DNA of 64,000 nucleotides from Microbacterium gallinarum (GTDB lineage: Bacteria > Actinomycetota > Actinomycetes > Actinomycetales > Microbacteriaceae): NCBI RefSeq assembly GCF_014837165.1, contig NZ_JACSPM010000003.1, forward strand, positions 186,001 to 250,000. The letters run 5' to 3'. Shown here in pieces: positions 40,312 to 48,888 of the stretch. The notes beneath the pieces were generated by a model, which saw nothing but the letters and a program-made list of their open reading frames with translations, had not been told where the DNA came from and made no database searches. The position numbers and the translations under genes are program-made. Every line of letters begins with the position of its first letter. The first letter of the stretch is position 1.

Positions 40312-41641
40312 GCGCGACGGCGGGGCGGCACTCGCGTCGGAGCGACCGCCGGGCTATGACGACGCCGACGCCGAGCGCTTCCACTCCGAGCGCCACCGCT
40401 CACTCCGGGACGACTTCGCGCGCGACCGCGCGCGCGTGCTGCACTCCGCGGCTCTGCGCCGGCTCGCGGCGAAGACCCAGGTGCTGAGCCCCGCGAGCCC
40501 GGCCGACTTCGCGCGAAACCGGCTCACGCACTCCCTCGAGGTCGCCCAGGTCGGCCGCGAGCTGGCCACGGCACTCCGCCTCGCCGCCGACGTGGTCGAC
40601 ACCGCGTGCCTGAGCCACGACCTCGGGCACCCGCCGTTCGGTCACAACGGCGAGCGCGCGATGAACGAGTGGGCCGAGGACATCGGCGGGTTCGAGGGCA
40701 ACGCCCAGACCCTCCGCATCATCAGCCGTCTGGAGCCCAAGGTCGTCGACGAGGACGGGCGCACCTTCGGCCTGAACCTCACGCGCGCGAGCCTCGACGC
40801 CACGTGCAAGTACCCGTGGACGGCCGAGCACCCGCTGCCCGATCCCGGCGGCCGGCTGAAGTTCGGTGTCTATCCCGACGACGAGCCGGTGTTCCGATGG
40901 ATGCGTGAGGGCGCGCCCGGCCGCGTGCGCTGCATCGAGGCCGAGGTCATGGACCTCTCCGACGACATCGCGTACTCCGTGCACGACTTCGAGGACGCGG
41001 TCGTGAACGGCTACCTCGATCCCGCGCGCCTCGCGGACGCCTCGGAGCATGCGGCCCTTCTGTCCGCGATCCAGAGCTGGGTCGGATTCGACTTCGCGCG
41101 CGACGAGCTCGAGGACGCCCTGTACCGACTTATGCGGATGCCGGAATGGATCACGTCCTTCGACGGCACGCGCGCCTCGCTCGCAGGTCTCAAGAACCTC
41201 ACCTCCGACCTCATCGGCCGGTTCGCGCGGGCGGCGACCACCGCGACGCGTGAGGCATACGGAATGTCGGCGCTCACCCGCTATCGTGCCCACGTGGTCG
41301 TTCCGCGTGTGGTGGAAGCCGAGATGGCGGTGCTCAAGGGCATCATCGGCGCCGTCGTGGTCTCGATCGAGGGCCGCAAAGACCTGTACAAGGAGCAGCG
41401 GCGCGTGCTCAAGCGGCTCGCGACGGCGCTCTGGGAGCGTCCGGAAGAGCTCGACGCACTCCACGCGGAGGACTTCGCAGCCGCCGGCACCGAGGCCGCC
41501 CAGCGGCGCGTGGTCGTCGACCAGGTCGCGAGCCTGACGGATCAGCACGCGATCGCGTGGCACGGCCGTCTGGTCGGCGAACTGGATCCCGCGACCATCG
41601 GCGTGTGGTCGCCAGCCGCGCGAGCGCCCGGGACGCGCTGA
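40301..41641 (+). CDS. dgt: Deoxyguanosinetriphosphate triphosphohydrolase-like protein
   Basis: The 446-residue HD-domain protein has NRLTHSLEVAQVGRE (first His), then LSHDLGHPPFGHNGE (His-Asp metal pair) and DDIAYSVHDFEDA. It hydrolyses dNTPs to nucleoside and triphosphate, tuning dNTP pools. The start GTG 40301 lies inside the end of dusB, and its stop shares one base with the dnaG start (TGATG), so all three are tightly coupled. Confidence 0.93.
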   Translation: MAAERDGGAALASERPPGYDDADAERFHSERHRSLRDDFARDRARVLHSAALRRLAAKTQVLSPASPADFARNRLTHSLEVAQVGRELATALRLAADVVDTACLSHDLGHPPFGHNGERAMNEWAEDIGGFEGNAQTLRIISRLEPKVVDEDGRTFGLNLTRASLDATCKYPWTAEHPLPDPGGRLKFGVYPDDEPVFRWMREGAPGRVRCIEAEVMDLSDDIAYSVHDFEDAVVNGYLDPARLADASEHAALLSAIQSWVGFDFARDELEDALYRLMRMPEWITSFDGTRASLAGLKNLTSDLIGRFARAATTATREAYGMSALTRYRAHVVVPRVVEAEMAVLKGIIGAVVVSIEGRKDLYKEQRRVLKRLATALWERPEELDALHAEDFAAAGTEAAQRRVVVDQVASLTDQHAIAWHGRLVGELDPATIGVWSPAARAPGTR

Positions 41642-43497
41642 TGGCGGGGCGCATCCGTCAGAGCGACGTCGAAGAGGTCAAGTCCCGCACGAACATCGCC
41701 GACATCGTCGGTGAACGGGTCGCGCTCAAGAACGCCGGGGTCGGCGCCATGAAGGGACTCTGCCCGTTCCACGATGAGCGCAGCCCGAGCTTCAACGTGC
41801 GCCCGCAGGCGGGCTTCTACCACTGCTTCGGCTGTGGCGAGTCGGGTGACGTCTACTCGTTCCTGACGAAGATGGACCATGTCTCGTTCACCGAGGCCGT
41901 CGAGCGGCTCGCAGGGCGCATCGGCTACACGCTGCACTACGAGGACGGCGGAGCGGCACCCGAGCACACCGGGCGCACGCGCCTGTACGCCGCCAACGCT
42001 GCGGCAGCCGAGTTCTTCCGTGGTCAGCTCCTCACAGCCGAGGCAGACACCGCGCGCCGCTTCCTCGGCGAGCGCGGCTTCGACGCGGGCGCCGCCGCCC
42101 ACTTCGGCGTCGGCTACGCACCGAAGGGCTGGGAGGGCATGCGCGACGCGCTGCGGTCCGCCGGCTTCACCGACGAGGAGCTCACCAACGCCGGTCTCGT
42201 CTCGCAGGGGCAGCGCGGTGTCTACGACCGGTTCCGCGGTCGCGTCGTGTGGCCCATCCGCGACGTCACCGGACAGGTCATCGGCTTCGGCGCCCGACGG
42301 CTCTACGACGACGACAAGGGGCCGAAGTACCTCAACACTCCCGAGACGACGATCTACAAGAAGGCGCAGGTGCTCTACGGCCTCGACCTCGCCAAGCGCG
42401 ACATCTCGCGCGAGCATCGGGTGGTGGTCGTCGAGGGCTACACCGACGTCATGGCGTGCCACCTCGCGGGGATCACCACGGCGATCGCGACGTGCGGAAC
42501 CGCCTTCGGCTCCGACCACATCACCGTGCTGCGGCGGGTAATGGGCGACGACTCGACCGCGGGCGAGGTCGTGTTCACGTTCGACCCGGATGCCGCGGGC
42601 CAGAAGGCGGCGCTGCGCGCCTTCGCCGACGCCAAGCGCTTCAACGCGCAGACGTACGTCGCGACCGGGCCCGAAGGGCTGGATCCCTGCGATCTGCGGC
42701 TGAAGCGAGGCGACGGCGCAGTACGGGGACTGATGGACACCAAGGTGCCCATGGTGGAGTTCGTGCTCGATCAACGGATCGCGGGCTACGACCTCACCAG
42801 CGTCGAGGGGCGCGTCGGCGCACTGCGTGCTTCGGCCCCCGTCGTGGCCGAGCTCCGCGACGCGCTGCTGCAGCCGGAGTACATCCGCGTGCTCGCCCGT
42901 CGCCTCGGCATGGACACCGAAGACGTCCGGCGCGAGGTCGAGCGCGCCGGACGCAGTGGGGCGCGCCGCGACAGCGCACCCCCGACGGCACAGGCCGACA
43001 ATGCGCCCGGCGAGCCGCTCGTGCGCGTGACGGTGTCGTCGCTGCCGCTCACGGCCGACGTCACGCTCGAGCGCGACGCGCTGATGGGGTTCCTGCAGTT
43101 CGGGCACCGCATGGATGCCGCGCTCGTCGCACGCGCGGTGGGCCTGCCGTTCCGGCATCCCGCCCTCGATGCCGTCCGGCAGGCGGTCCAGCAGCACGCC
43201 GACTCCATGCAGCGTCCCGGGTGGGCGGTCGAGGCGGTCTCCACGGTGCGCGAACCCTTTCGCTCGCTCGGCGCCGAGCTGCTCGCGTCCGACTTCCCGG
43301 CCCTCGACGATGCGGCGGCGCTGTCGTCGGCCTCCGACCTCGCCCGGCGGCTCGTGATCCGCTCGCTGGACGCGCAGAAGAACGAGCTGCTCGGGGCCAT
43401 CCAGCGTGTGCCCGCCGCTTCAGAGGAGGGCCGCGCCATCCGGCTGCAGCTGCGCGAACTCGACGCGGAGCGCCAGCGGCTCGGCAACGAGTCCTGA
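41641..43497 (+). CDS. dnaG: DNA primase
   Basis: The 618-residue primase has an N-terminal CHC2 zinc finger (Cys41, His44, Cys62, Cys65), the catalytic core with TOPRIM motif VVVEGYTDVMA and DPDAAGQKAA (acidic metal residues), and a C-terminal DnaB-interaction domain. It makes RNA primers for replication. Being third in the dusB-dgt-dnaG unit links primer synthesis with dNTP control. Confidence 0.97.
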   Translation: MAGRIRQSDVEEVKSRTNIADIVGERVALKNAGVGAMKGLCPFHDERSPSFNVRPQAGFYHCFGCGESGDVYSFLTKMDHVSFTEAVERLAGRIGYTLHYEDGGAAPEHTGRTRLYAANAAAAEFFRGQLLTAEADTARRFLGERGFDAGAAAHFGVGYAPKGWEGMRDALRSAGFTDEELTNAGLVSQGQRGVYDRFRGRVVWPIRDVTGQVIGFGARRLYDDDKGPKYLNTPETTIYKKAQVLYGLDLAKRDISREHRVVVVEGYTDVMACHLAGITTAIATCGTAFGSDHITVLRRVMGDDSTAGEVVFTFDPDAAGQKAALRAFADAKRFNAQTYVATGPEGLDPCDLRLKRGDGAVRGLMDTKVPMVEFVLDQRIAGYDLTSVEGRVGALRASAPVVAELRDALLQPEYIRVLARRLGMDTEDVRREVERAGRSGARRDSAPPTAQADNAPGEPLVRVTVSSLPLTADVTLERDALMGFLQFGHRMDAALVARAVGLPFRHPALDAVRQAVQQHADSMQRPGWAVEAVSTVREPFRSLGAELLASDFPALDDAAALSSASDLARRLVIRSLDAQKNELLGAIQRVPAASEEGRAIRLQLRELDAERQRLGNES

Positions 43498-43545
43498 CGC
43501 ACGGAGCGGCTGGCGCGCGCGAGCCGCGCAGGGCAGGATGAAGGC

Positions 43546-44334
43546 ATGCCTCGACGACGAGCCGCCGACGCCGCCATCCATGCGGTCGACCTCTCGATCG
43601 CCCGTGTCGGACGCGGCGGAGCCGCCCAGCGGGTCATCGACGGCGCGACCTTCACCATCGCGCACGGCGGCACGCTCGCCGTCATGGGCCCGACGGGTGC
43701 CGGCAAGTCGAGTCTCGCCGCGGTGCTCGCAGGCTCCGATGACACGAGCCTCGCCGTCATCGGCGGCGATGCCGAGGTCGAGGGCATCGGCGTGCGCCGG
43801 CCCGGACGTGCGCACCGGCTGCACACGTACCTGACGGGCTATCTGCCGCAGGCCGCCGGCATGGCGCTGCCGGCCCGGCTCACCGTGGGCGAGGTGATCT
43901 CCGAGCCCATCACGAGCCGCGACCGGCGTGTGAATCAGCGGGCGCTGCAGATCCGGGTCGCGACGCTCCTCGACGAGCTGATGCTGCCGCTCGGCACTGC
44001 GGCGAAGTACCCGTACGAACTGAGCGCCGGGATGCGGCAGCGGGTGGCCTTCGCCCGCGCACTGGTCCTGCAGCCCAAGGTGCTCGTCGCCGACGAGCCG
44101 TTCTCCAACATGGACGTCGAGGTGCGCAAGGCCGCGCGCGACGCGATCCTGCGGCGCCGGGCCGAGTACGCGATGTCTACGCTCGTCGTGACGAATCAGG
44201 CCGACGTGGTCCGCGAACTCGATGCGGACGTGCTCGTGCTGCGCGGTGGCCACACCGTCGCGTATGGCCACGGCACGGACGACCTGCTGTGGACGCCGGA
44301 TGGCGACGCGGACCACCGGCTGGTCGCGTCCTGA
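43546..44334 (+). CDS. ABC transporter ATP-binding protein without adjacent permease
   Basis: The 262-residue ATPase has Walker A GPTGAGKS (residues 48-55), a Q-loop LPQAAGM, signature LSAGMRQRV (about 159) and Walker B VLVADEP (about 180). It resembles oligopeptide/nickel-type importers such as DppF. Neither a permease nor a binding protein is next to it, so the partner must be elsewhere or the gene is an orphan. A CAGGAT hexamer six bases before the ATG could act as -10. Confidence 0.88.
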   Translation: MPRRRAADAAIHAVDLSIARVGRGGAAQRVIDGATFTIAHGGTLAVMGPTGAGKSSLAAVLAGSDDTSLAVIGGDAEVEGIGVRRPGRAHRLHTYLTGYLPQAAGMALPARLTVGEVISEPITSRDRRVNQRALQIRVATLLDELMLPLGTAAKYPYELSAGMRQRVAFARALVLQPKVLVADEPFSNMDVEVRKAARDAILRRRAEYAMSTLVVTNQADVVRELDADVLVLRGGHTVAYGHGTDDLLWTPDGDADHRLVAS

Positions 44335-44397
44335 CGTCACGAGCACCCCTCAGCGTTTGCTAACATAGTGGGGTTGCCTGCGCGAGCGGGTGACTCT

Positions 44398-44470
44398 TCC
44401 TCCATAGCTCAATTGGCAGAGCAATCGGCTGTTAACCGATAGGTTCTTGGTTCGAGTCCAAGTGGGGGAG
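44398..44470 (+). tRNA. tRNA-Asn (GTT)
   Basis: The acceptor arms TCCTCCA and TGGGGGA pair with one G-T. The anticodon stem ATCGG/CCGAT holds the loop CTGTTAA with anticodon GTT at 44431-44433, and the T-loop TTCGAGT is normal. There is no encoded CCA. A TAACAT hexamer about 37 bases upstream is a plausible -10. Confidence 0.96.
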
Positions 44471-44471
44471 C

Positions 44472-44503
44472 GAAAGCCCCGGGGCTCCACCCTCGGGGCT
44501 TTC
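44472..44503 (+). terminator. Terminator of tRNA-Asn
   Basis: GAAAGCCCCG (44472-44481) pairs with CGGGGCTTTC (44494-44503) directly after the tRNA, followed by TTC. Confidence 0.8.
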
Positions 44504-44526
44504 TTCATGCCTGAGATCGACTGTGC

Positions 44527-45093
44527 TCAGGCGTCGATGTCGTCGACGCCCGGCGTCCAGGCGTGACCAGGCCGGCCCCATCCGCGCTTGCGCGCGATCT
44601 TCTGCGCGGTCTTCCAGTCGCTGTCGCCGAGGCGGTCGACGTACAGGATGCCGTCGAGGTGGTCGAACTCGTGCTGCATGATGCGCGCGCGCCAGCCGTC
44701 GACCCGGATGCGCACGGGGCTGCCGTCCAGGTCGGTGCCGGTCACCAGCACCTCGTCGGAACGCCGCAGCGGGAACCGCTCGCCGGGGAACGACAGACAG
44801 CCCTCGGACTCCTCGTCGGGGTCGGGGTCGCCGGGCTCGAGCGGGCGCATCCACAGCTCGGGGTTGATGATCACGCCGCGCCACGGGGCACCGTCGTCAT
44901 CGGTGTACGAATACGTGTAGACGCGCAGCGCCGCGCCGACCTGCGGGCCGGCGAGGCCGACGCCGGGCGCGGCATCCATCGTCTCGAACATATCCGCCAC
45001 CAGCGTGCGGATCTCGTCCGTGATCTCGTCGATCGCCACGGCGGGAGCGTGGAGAACAGGGTCACCCATGATGCGAATCGGCAGAACGGCCAC
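44527..45093 (-). CDS. def: Peptide deformylase
   Basis: The 188-residue metalloenzyme has all three motifs: GVGLAGPQ (44-51), EGCLS (97-101, Cys ligand) and QHEFDH (140-145, two His ligands and catalytic Glu). It removes the formyl group from new proteins. The start is GTG, six bases after TAGGCT, thus leaderless. It is divergent from the DMT transporter. Confidence 0.96.
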   Translation of the reverse strand: MAVLPIRIMGDPVLHAPAVAIDEITDEIRTLVADMFETMDAAPGVGLAGPQVGAALRVYTYSYTDDDGAPWRGVIINPELWMRPLEPGDPDPDEESEGCLSFPGERFPLRRSDEVLVTGTDLDGSPVRIRVDGWRARIMQHEFDHLDGILYVDRLGDSDWKTAQKIARKRGWGRPGHAWTPGVDDIDA

Positions 45094-45099
45094 GCCTTG

Positions 45100-45105
45100 A
45101 GCCTA
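45100..45105 (-). promoter_or_regulatory. -10 element (TAGGCT) of def
   Basis: On the minus strand TAGGCT ends six bases before the GTG at 45093. Confidence 0.45.
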
Positions 45106-45123
45106 CCGAGAGGCGACCGCGAC

Positions 45124-45129
45124 TAGTGT
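45124..45129 (+). promoter_or_regulatory. -10 element (TAGTGT) of DMT transporter gene
   Basis: TAGTGT ends six bases before the GTG at 45136, supporting that start codon. Confidence 0.45.
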
Positions 45130-45135
45130 CGACGT

Positions 45136-46212
45136 GTGGTGTGGATGGCGGACGAGCTGCAGGACGTGGGCGACCAGCTGGTCGGCGCGTTCCAGAACCC
45201 GGCCCTCCTCGTCGGCATCCCGCTGGCCCTCCTCGGCGCCGTCTTCATGTCGTTCGGCGCGCAGTATCAGCACCGCGGCGTGACGAAGGTCGAGAAGCTG
45301 ACCGGCTCGGCGGGCACCGGTGGACTGAACTTCCAGCACCTCCTCAAGCTCCTCTCGCGACCTTCGTGGGTCGTCGGCACGCTCATGCTGGGGCTCGCGA
45401 TCGCGTGCCAGCTGTCGGCGCTGGCCGTCGCGCCCCTCATCGTCGTGCAGCCGCTCGGCGCGATCGCGCTGGTCATCACGACTCTCCTGAACGCGCAGAT
45501 CAGCGGGCATCGCCCGACGAAGCGCTCGCTGATCGCGATCGGCGCGTGCGTGGGCGGCATCTTCGTGTTCGTCACGATCGCCGCGCTGTTCGCGACCGAG
45601 AAGCCGGTCACGAATCAGCAGCTCATCACGATCCTCGTCCTGTTCGGCGTCGTCACTCTGGCACTGGGCGCCCTCTGGCTGTGGCGGCGGCAGAAGCTCG
45701 GCGCGCTGTTCTACATCTCGGCCGCCGGCGTCATGTACGGCTTCGTCGCCACGCTCGCGAAGGTCATCATCGAGCGGATCAAGACCGGCGACTTCGAGTG
45801 GCTCACGCTCACGTGTCTCGTGGCGCTCGTCCTGGGTGCGGTCGTCGGTGCGTACTTCGTGCAGACGGCCTACTCGTCGGGTCCGCCCGACCTCGTCATC
45901 GCCGGGCTCACGGTGATCGACCCGATCGTCGCCATCATCATCGGCCTCGCCATCCTCGGCGAGGCCAGCGGAGCCCCCGTATGGGTCTACCTCGCGTTCG
46001 CGGTCGTCGGCGGAATCGCCGTGTGGGGCGTCTTCCAGCTCGCGCGGTATCACCCGCAGATCCTGAGCGACAGCCAGGAGCTGCCGATCCGGCGGGGGAG
46101 CGAGCCGGGCGCCGACTCGACGCAGCCGATGACCGGATCGATCCGCGTCACCGAGGCGGTCGCGAAGGTCTGGCCCGATCCGCCGGTCAAAGACAAAGAC
46201 GACCGGCGCTGA
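45136..46212 (+). CDS. DMT family (NIPA-like) transporter permease
   Basis: The 358-residue protein has about nine transmembrane segments starting at GIPLALLGAVFMSFGAQYQHRG. VVQPLGAIALVITTLLNAQ and DLVIAGLTVIDPIVAIIIGLAILGE are drug/metabolite transporter (EamA/NIPA) motifs. It ends with a soluble, charged tail of about 60 residues. The substrate is unknown; eukaryotic NIPA proteins carry Mg2+. Its stop abuts the stop of the convergent small membrane protein with no gap. Confidence 0.88.
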   Translation: MVWMADELQDVGDQLVGAFQNPALLVGIPLALLGAVFMSFGAQYQHRGVTKVEKLTGSAGTGGLNFQHLLKLLSRPSWVVGTLMLGLAIACQLSALAVAPLIVVQPLGAIALVITTLLNAQISGHRPTKRSLIAIGACVGGIFVFVTIAALFATEKPVTNQQLITILVLFGVVTLALGALWLWRRQKLGALFYISAAGVMYGFVATLAKVIIERIKTGDFEWLTLTCLVALVLGAVVGAYFVQTAYSSGPPDLVIAGLTVIDPIVAIIIGLAILGEASGAPVWVYLAFAVVGGIAVWGVFQLARYHPQILSDSQELPIRRGSEPGADSTQPMTGSIRVTEAVAKVWPDPPVKDKDDRR

Positions 46213-46506
46213 TCACGCCGGGTCGTCGACGTGGATGACGAGACGGCCGTCTTCGATGCGACCCTTGTCGCCTGGCGTCGGAGCCGGCGCGGGCAGCTCC
46301 ACCCGGGCCTCCCAGTCGGCGTGGGCGTCTTCGGCGGACGGACGCCACACGGCGTCGAACCCCGAGCCGACTCCGGCGAGCGATCCGCCGGCAGAGCCGT
46401 CGAGCTGCTTGCGCAGCTGCGAGCGCTTGAGGCGGGGCGCGAGCGCGATCAGCGCGACCGTCGCAGCGAGGATCCCCGCCACCACGAGCCAGCCCATCGC
46501 GTCCAC
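46213..46506 (-). CDS. Small single-span membrane protein of unknown function
   Basis: The 97-residue protein has one N-terminal helix (GWLVVAGILAATVALIALAP), a basic patch (RLKRSQLRKQL), then a soluble acidic tail (AVWRPSAEDAHADWEARVELPAPAP). It resembles small actinobacterial proteins annotated only as hypothetical. The start is ATG (MDAMGW). It is convergent with the DMT transporter. Confidence 0.75.
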   Translation of the reverse strand: MDAMGWLVVAGILAATVALIALAPRLKRSQLRKQLDGSAGGSLAGVGSGFDAVWRPSAEDAHADWEARVELPAPAPTPGDKGRIEDGRLVIHVDDPA

Positions 46507-46543
46507 GGGCCGATTCTCCCACGGGCTCGCGCGCGGAGACAGG

Positions 46544-46571
46544 GAAGGGGCCGCCCGCCGGCGGCCCCTTC
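46544..46571. terminator. Terminator downstream of the CAT-anticodon tRNA
   Basis: GAAGGGGCCGCC (46544-46555) pairs with GGCGGCCCCTTC (46560-46571) around CGCC. It lies just past the 3' end of the minus-strand tRNA. Confidence 0.8.
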
Positions 46572-46577
46572 GTCATG

Positions 46578-46651
46578 TAGGGCGGGTGGGACTTGAACCC
46601 ACGATCGTCGGGTTATGAGCCCGCTGCCTTGACCAGCTTGGCCACCGCCCC
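46578..46651 (-). tRNA. tRNA with CAT anticodon (Met, subtype unresolved)
   Basis: The acceptor GGGGCGG/CCGCCCT closes with one G-T pair, the D arm is GCC/GGC, the anticodon loop is CTCATAA with CAT at 46615-46617, and the T arm is GTGGG/CCCAC with TTCAAGT. Three G-C pairs next to the anticodon loop are shared with initiator tRNA, but position 1 is G. Elongator Met or Ile2 (lysidine type) remain possible. Confidence 0.85.
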
Positions 46652-46664
46652 CTGCGGACCGAGC

Positions 46665-48686
46665 CTAACGCCCGGACACCTTGTTCATCGCCGTGCCGAT
46701 GTAGGAGTACTTCACGAAGACCTCCGCCGCGATGCCCGCCTCTTCGAGGAGGCCCTGGACCGCACTGAGCATGTAGCTCGAGTCCCACCCCATGTAGAGC
46801 CAGGTGTCGTCGTCGAGGCGGTCCCACTGGCCGTTCCACGACTGCGCGGTGTACACGGGCCCGCCGCGTCGCGCGCTGTAGGCGACGACGGCAGGACGGG
46901 CATCCGCCCACAGGCGCTTGAACACGCGGTTGAAGAGGTACTTCACGTCGGGCACCTCCCAGTGCTCGCCGCGGTACTCGACGTAGTCCCACTCGCGCTC
47001 CCAGCCGCGCGGCCATCCCCGCCGGTGCACGGCATCGAGGATCGGCGTGAGACCGTCGTCGTCGATGAGCGTGGCGCCTGGTCGCGCCCAGATCTCGACG
47101 AAGCGCTGCCCCAGGGTCGCGGACCGCTCGGCGATCGCGGCGGTGCCCCAGCTCTCGCGCTGGGCGAGGTCCGAGGTGAGGCCGACGGCGCTGCGACCGT
47201 AGACCGCCCGCTTCTCGGGGAATGACGCGTCGAACGCGCGGAGGGACAGCTCCTCTTCGAGGAGGGTCAGGTTGCCGAGCGTCGTGGCGAGGGCGCGGTG
47301 GCTGTTCTGCTCGTCTTCGCTGTACTCGGACCACGCGCGCACGCCGTCTCCCGACCACGACTCCGACGGCGACAGCGGGACGATGTGCTCGACGTCGAGT
47401 GGCGCCCCACCGTCGACGCCCGCGAGGCGCCCCAGCACGTACGCCGCGTGCGGCAGCTCGGAGTACTTGAGGGCGGCGCGGATGCGCTCGTCGGACGGGG
47501 TGATGCGCGAGATGGCGGTGACGAGATCGGCCTCACCGCCCTCGCGGGCGCGGATCAGGCGTGCGACGAGCCGGTCGTTGTCGAGGCCGGCCACGGTTCG
47601 GCGCAGAAGGAGCGCCTGCAGGTGCTCCAGCGTGCGGATCAGGTCCGCCCGTTCCAGCGCGCCTTCGCGCCAGTCTCGGTACACGCGCATGACGAGCGGG
47701 CGGACTGCCGTGCCGAAGACGCCGAGGTGACCGAGATGGCGCGAGACCGCGGCATCCGTCTCCCTCTCCGGCTCGAGCAGCACACGATAGATCGCGGAGT
47801 ACCCCCGCCACTCGGCGGCGTGGCTCCGGAGGTCGTCGATCTCGAGTCGCGGGAAGACCTGCCGGAAGGTGTCGTACACGCCGCGGCTGCGCGCGACGAC
47901 AACCTCGCGGCCCGTCGTCATGATCAGGTACTGACGCCAGAACTCGGCGATCGAGTCGCCGGTGTTGCGCTCGATCGGGAGCCAGTACTCCGCCTCGACC
48001 TCTCGCTGTTCGTCGTGCGAGAGCCCCATCAGCACGTAGTTGTGGATGAGCTCGTGGTCGCGCAGCGGCTCGCCCGTCGAGTTGAGGCTCTCGAAGATCT
48101 GCTGCGCGTTCGCGCCGGCCCGCAGGGTGATGGCGACGTGCTCCAGCTTCTGCAGGCCTCGCCAGATGTGCGGGGCCTCATCCGCGCTGATCTGGCTGCG
48201 GAAGAAGGCGTAGTTGTCGTCGAAGCGCGAGTCTCGCGCGCCGTCGCCCTCGCCGCGGCGGTCCAGGACGACGTCCTCGAACACCTCCGCCCACGCCCGG
48301 TGCGGACGCAGCTTCGTCGCGTCCGCGTCGTGCGGCTGCACGAGGACGCGGGCGAGCTCGGCGGCCAATCCCGGGTCGCTCTCGCGGACCGTGTGCTGCA
48401 GGGCGGCGACGAGGAGCATGATCGTCGTGATCCGCTGCTGCCCGTCGATGAGGACGAGTTCGGGCTGGTCGCCGGCGGTGGTCGATGACAGGATCGACCC
48501 GATGAAGTGCATGTGGCGGTCGTCGAGATCGGCGACCTCGCGGATGTCGGACAGCAGCTGCTCGCACGCGCCGATGTCCCAGCGGTACTGCCGCTGATAG
48601 ACCGGGACGACGATGGTCCAGTCGCCTGCCGAGAGCCAGCGGATCGTGTTGACCGCGGTCGCGTCGACATTGGTGGCCCTGACCAT
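46665..48686 (-). CDS. DUF262-DUF1524 (GmrSD-like) putative nuclease
   Basis: The 673-residue protein has an N-terminal DUF262 ParB-like domain: QRQYRW (31-36), the nucleotide-binding DGQQR (81-85) and IFESLNSTGEPL (197-208). A DUF1524 HNH-type domain follows, with VEHIVPLSP (432-440) and GNLTLL (471-476). An extension of about 130 residues (545-673) ending in a YMLSAVQGLLEEAGI helix has no family I recognise. GmrSD proteins of this fold restrict modified DNA; related ones work in phosphorothioate and BREX-like defence. The stop is 14 bases from a tRNA gene and no partner gene is adjacent, so a stand-alone defence nuclease is likely but unproven. Confidence 0.82.
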   Translation of the reverse strand: MVRATNVDATAVNTIRWLSAGDWTIVVPVYQRQYRWDIGACEQLLSDIREVADLDDRHMHFIGSILSSTTAGDQPELVLIDGQQRITTIMLLVAALQHTVRESDPGLAAELARVLVQPHDADATKLRPHRAWAEVFEDVVLDRRGEGDGARDSRFDDNYAFFRSQISADEAPHIWRGLQKLEHVAITLRAGANAQQIFESLNSTGEPLRDHELIHNYVLMGLSHDEQREVEAEYWLPIERNTGDSIAEFWRQYLIMTTGREVVVARSRGVYDTFRQVFPRLEIDDLRSHAAEWRGYSAIYRVLLEPERETDAAVSRHLGHLGVFGTAVRPLVMRVYRDWREGALERADLIRTLEHLQALLLRRTVAGLDNDRLVARLIRAREGGEADLVTAISRITPSDERIRAALKYSELPHAAYVLGRLAGVDGGAPLDVEHIVPLSPSESWSGDGVRAWSEYSEDEQNSHRALATTLGNLTLLEEELSLRAFDASFPEKRAVYGRSAVGLTSDLAQRESWGTAAIAERSATLGQRFVEIWARPGATLIDDDGLTPILDAVHRRGWPRGWEREWDYVEYRGEHWEVPDVKYLFNRVFKRLWADARPAVVAYSARRGGPVYTAQSWNGQWDRLDDDTWLYMGWDSSYMLSAVQGLLEEAGIAAEVFVKYSYIGTAMNKVSGR

Positions 48687-48820
48687 CGCCCGGATACGCT
48701 CCTTCGAAGCTGTCGTGGCGCGGGGGCCGATCGGCCCCCGGACACGCCGATCACGAGTCTAATCGGCCGTGCCTGAGGCATCCGTTATTCACGGTCCCGT
48801 CCAGGGGCCGCCGAGAGCCT

Positions 48821-48840
48821 CCAAGGTAGGCTTGCCTTAG
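48821..48840. promoter_or_regulatory. Candidate iron box (DtxR/IdeR site)
   Basis: AAGGTAGGCTTGCCTT (48823-48838) is a near-palindrome (12 of 16 positions symmetric) resembling the DtxR/IdeR consensus with AGG and CCT half-sites. It lies 49 bases upstream of a predicted 2OG-Fe(II) oxygenase gene. Confidence 0.55.
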
Positions 48841-48888
48841 TTGGGCCTGTTAAAACGTGCTGGCCCGCTGACCGAAAGGCAATCCGTC

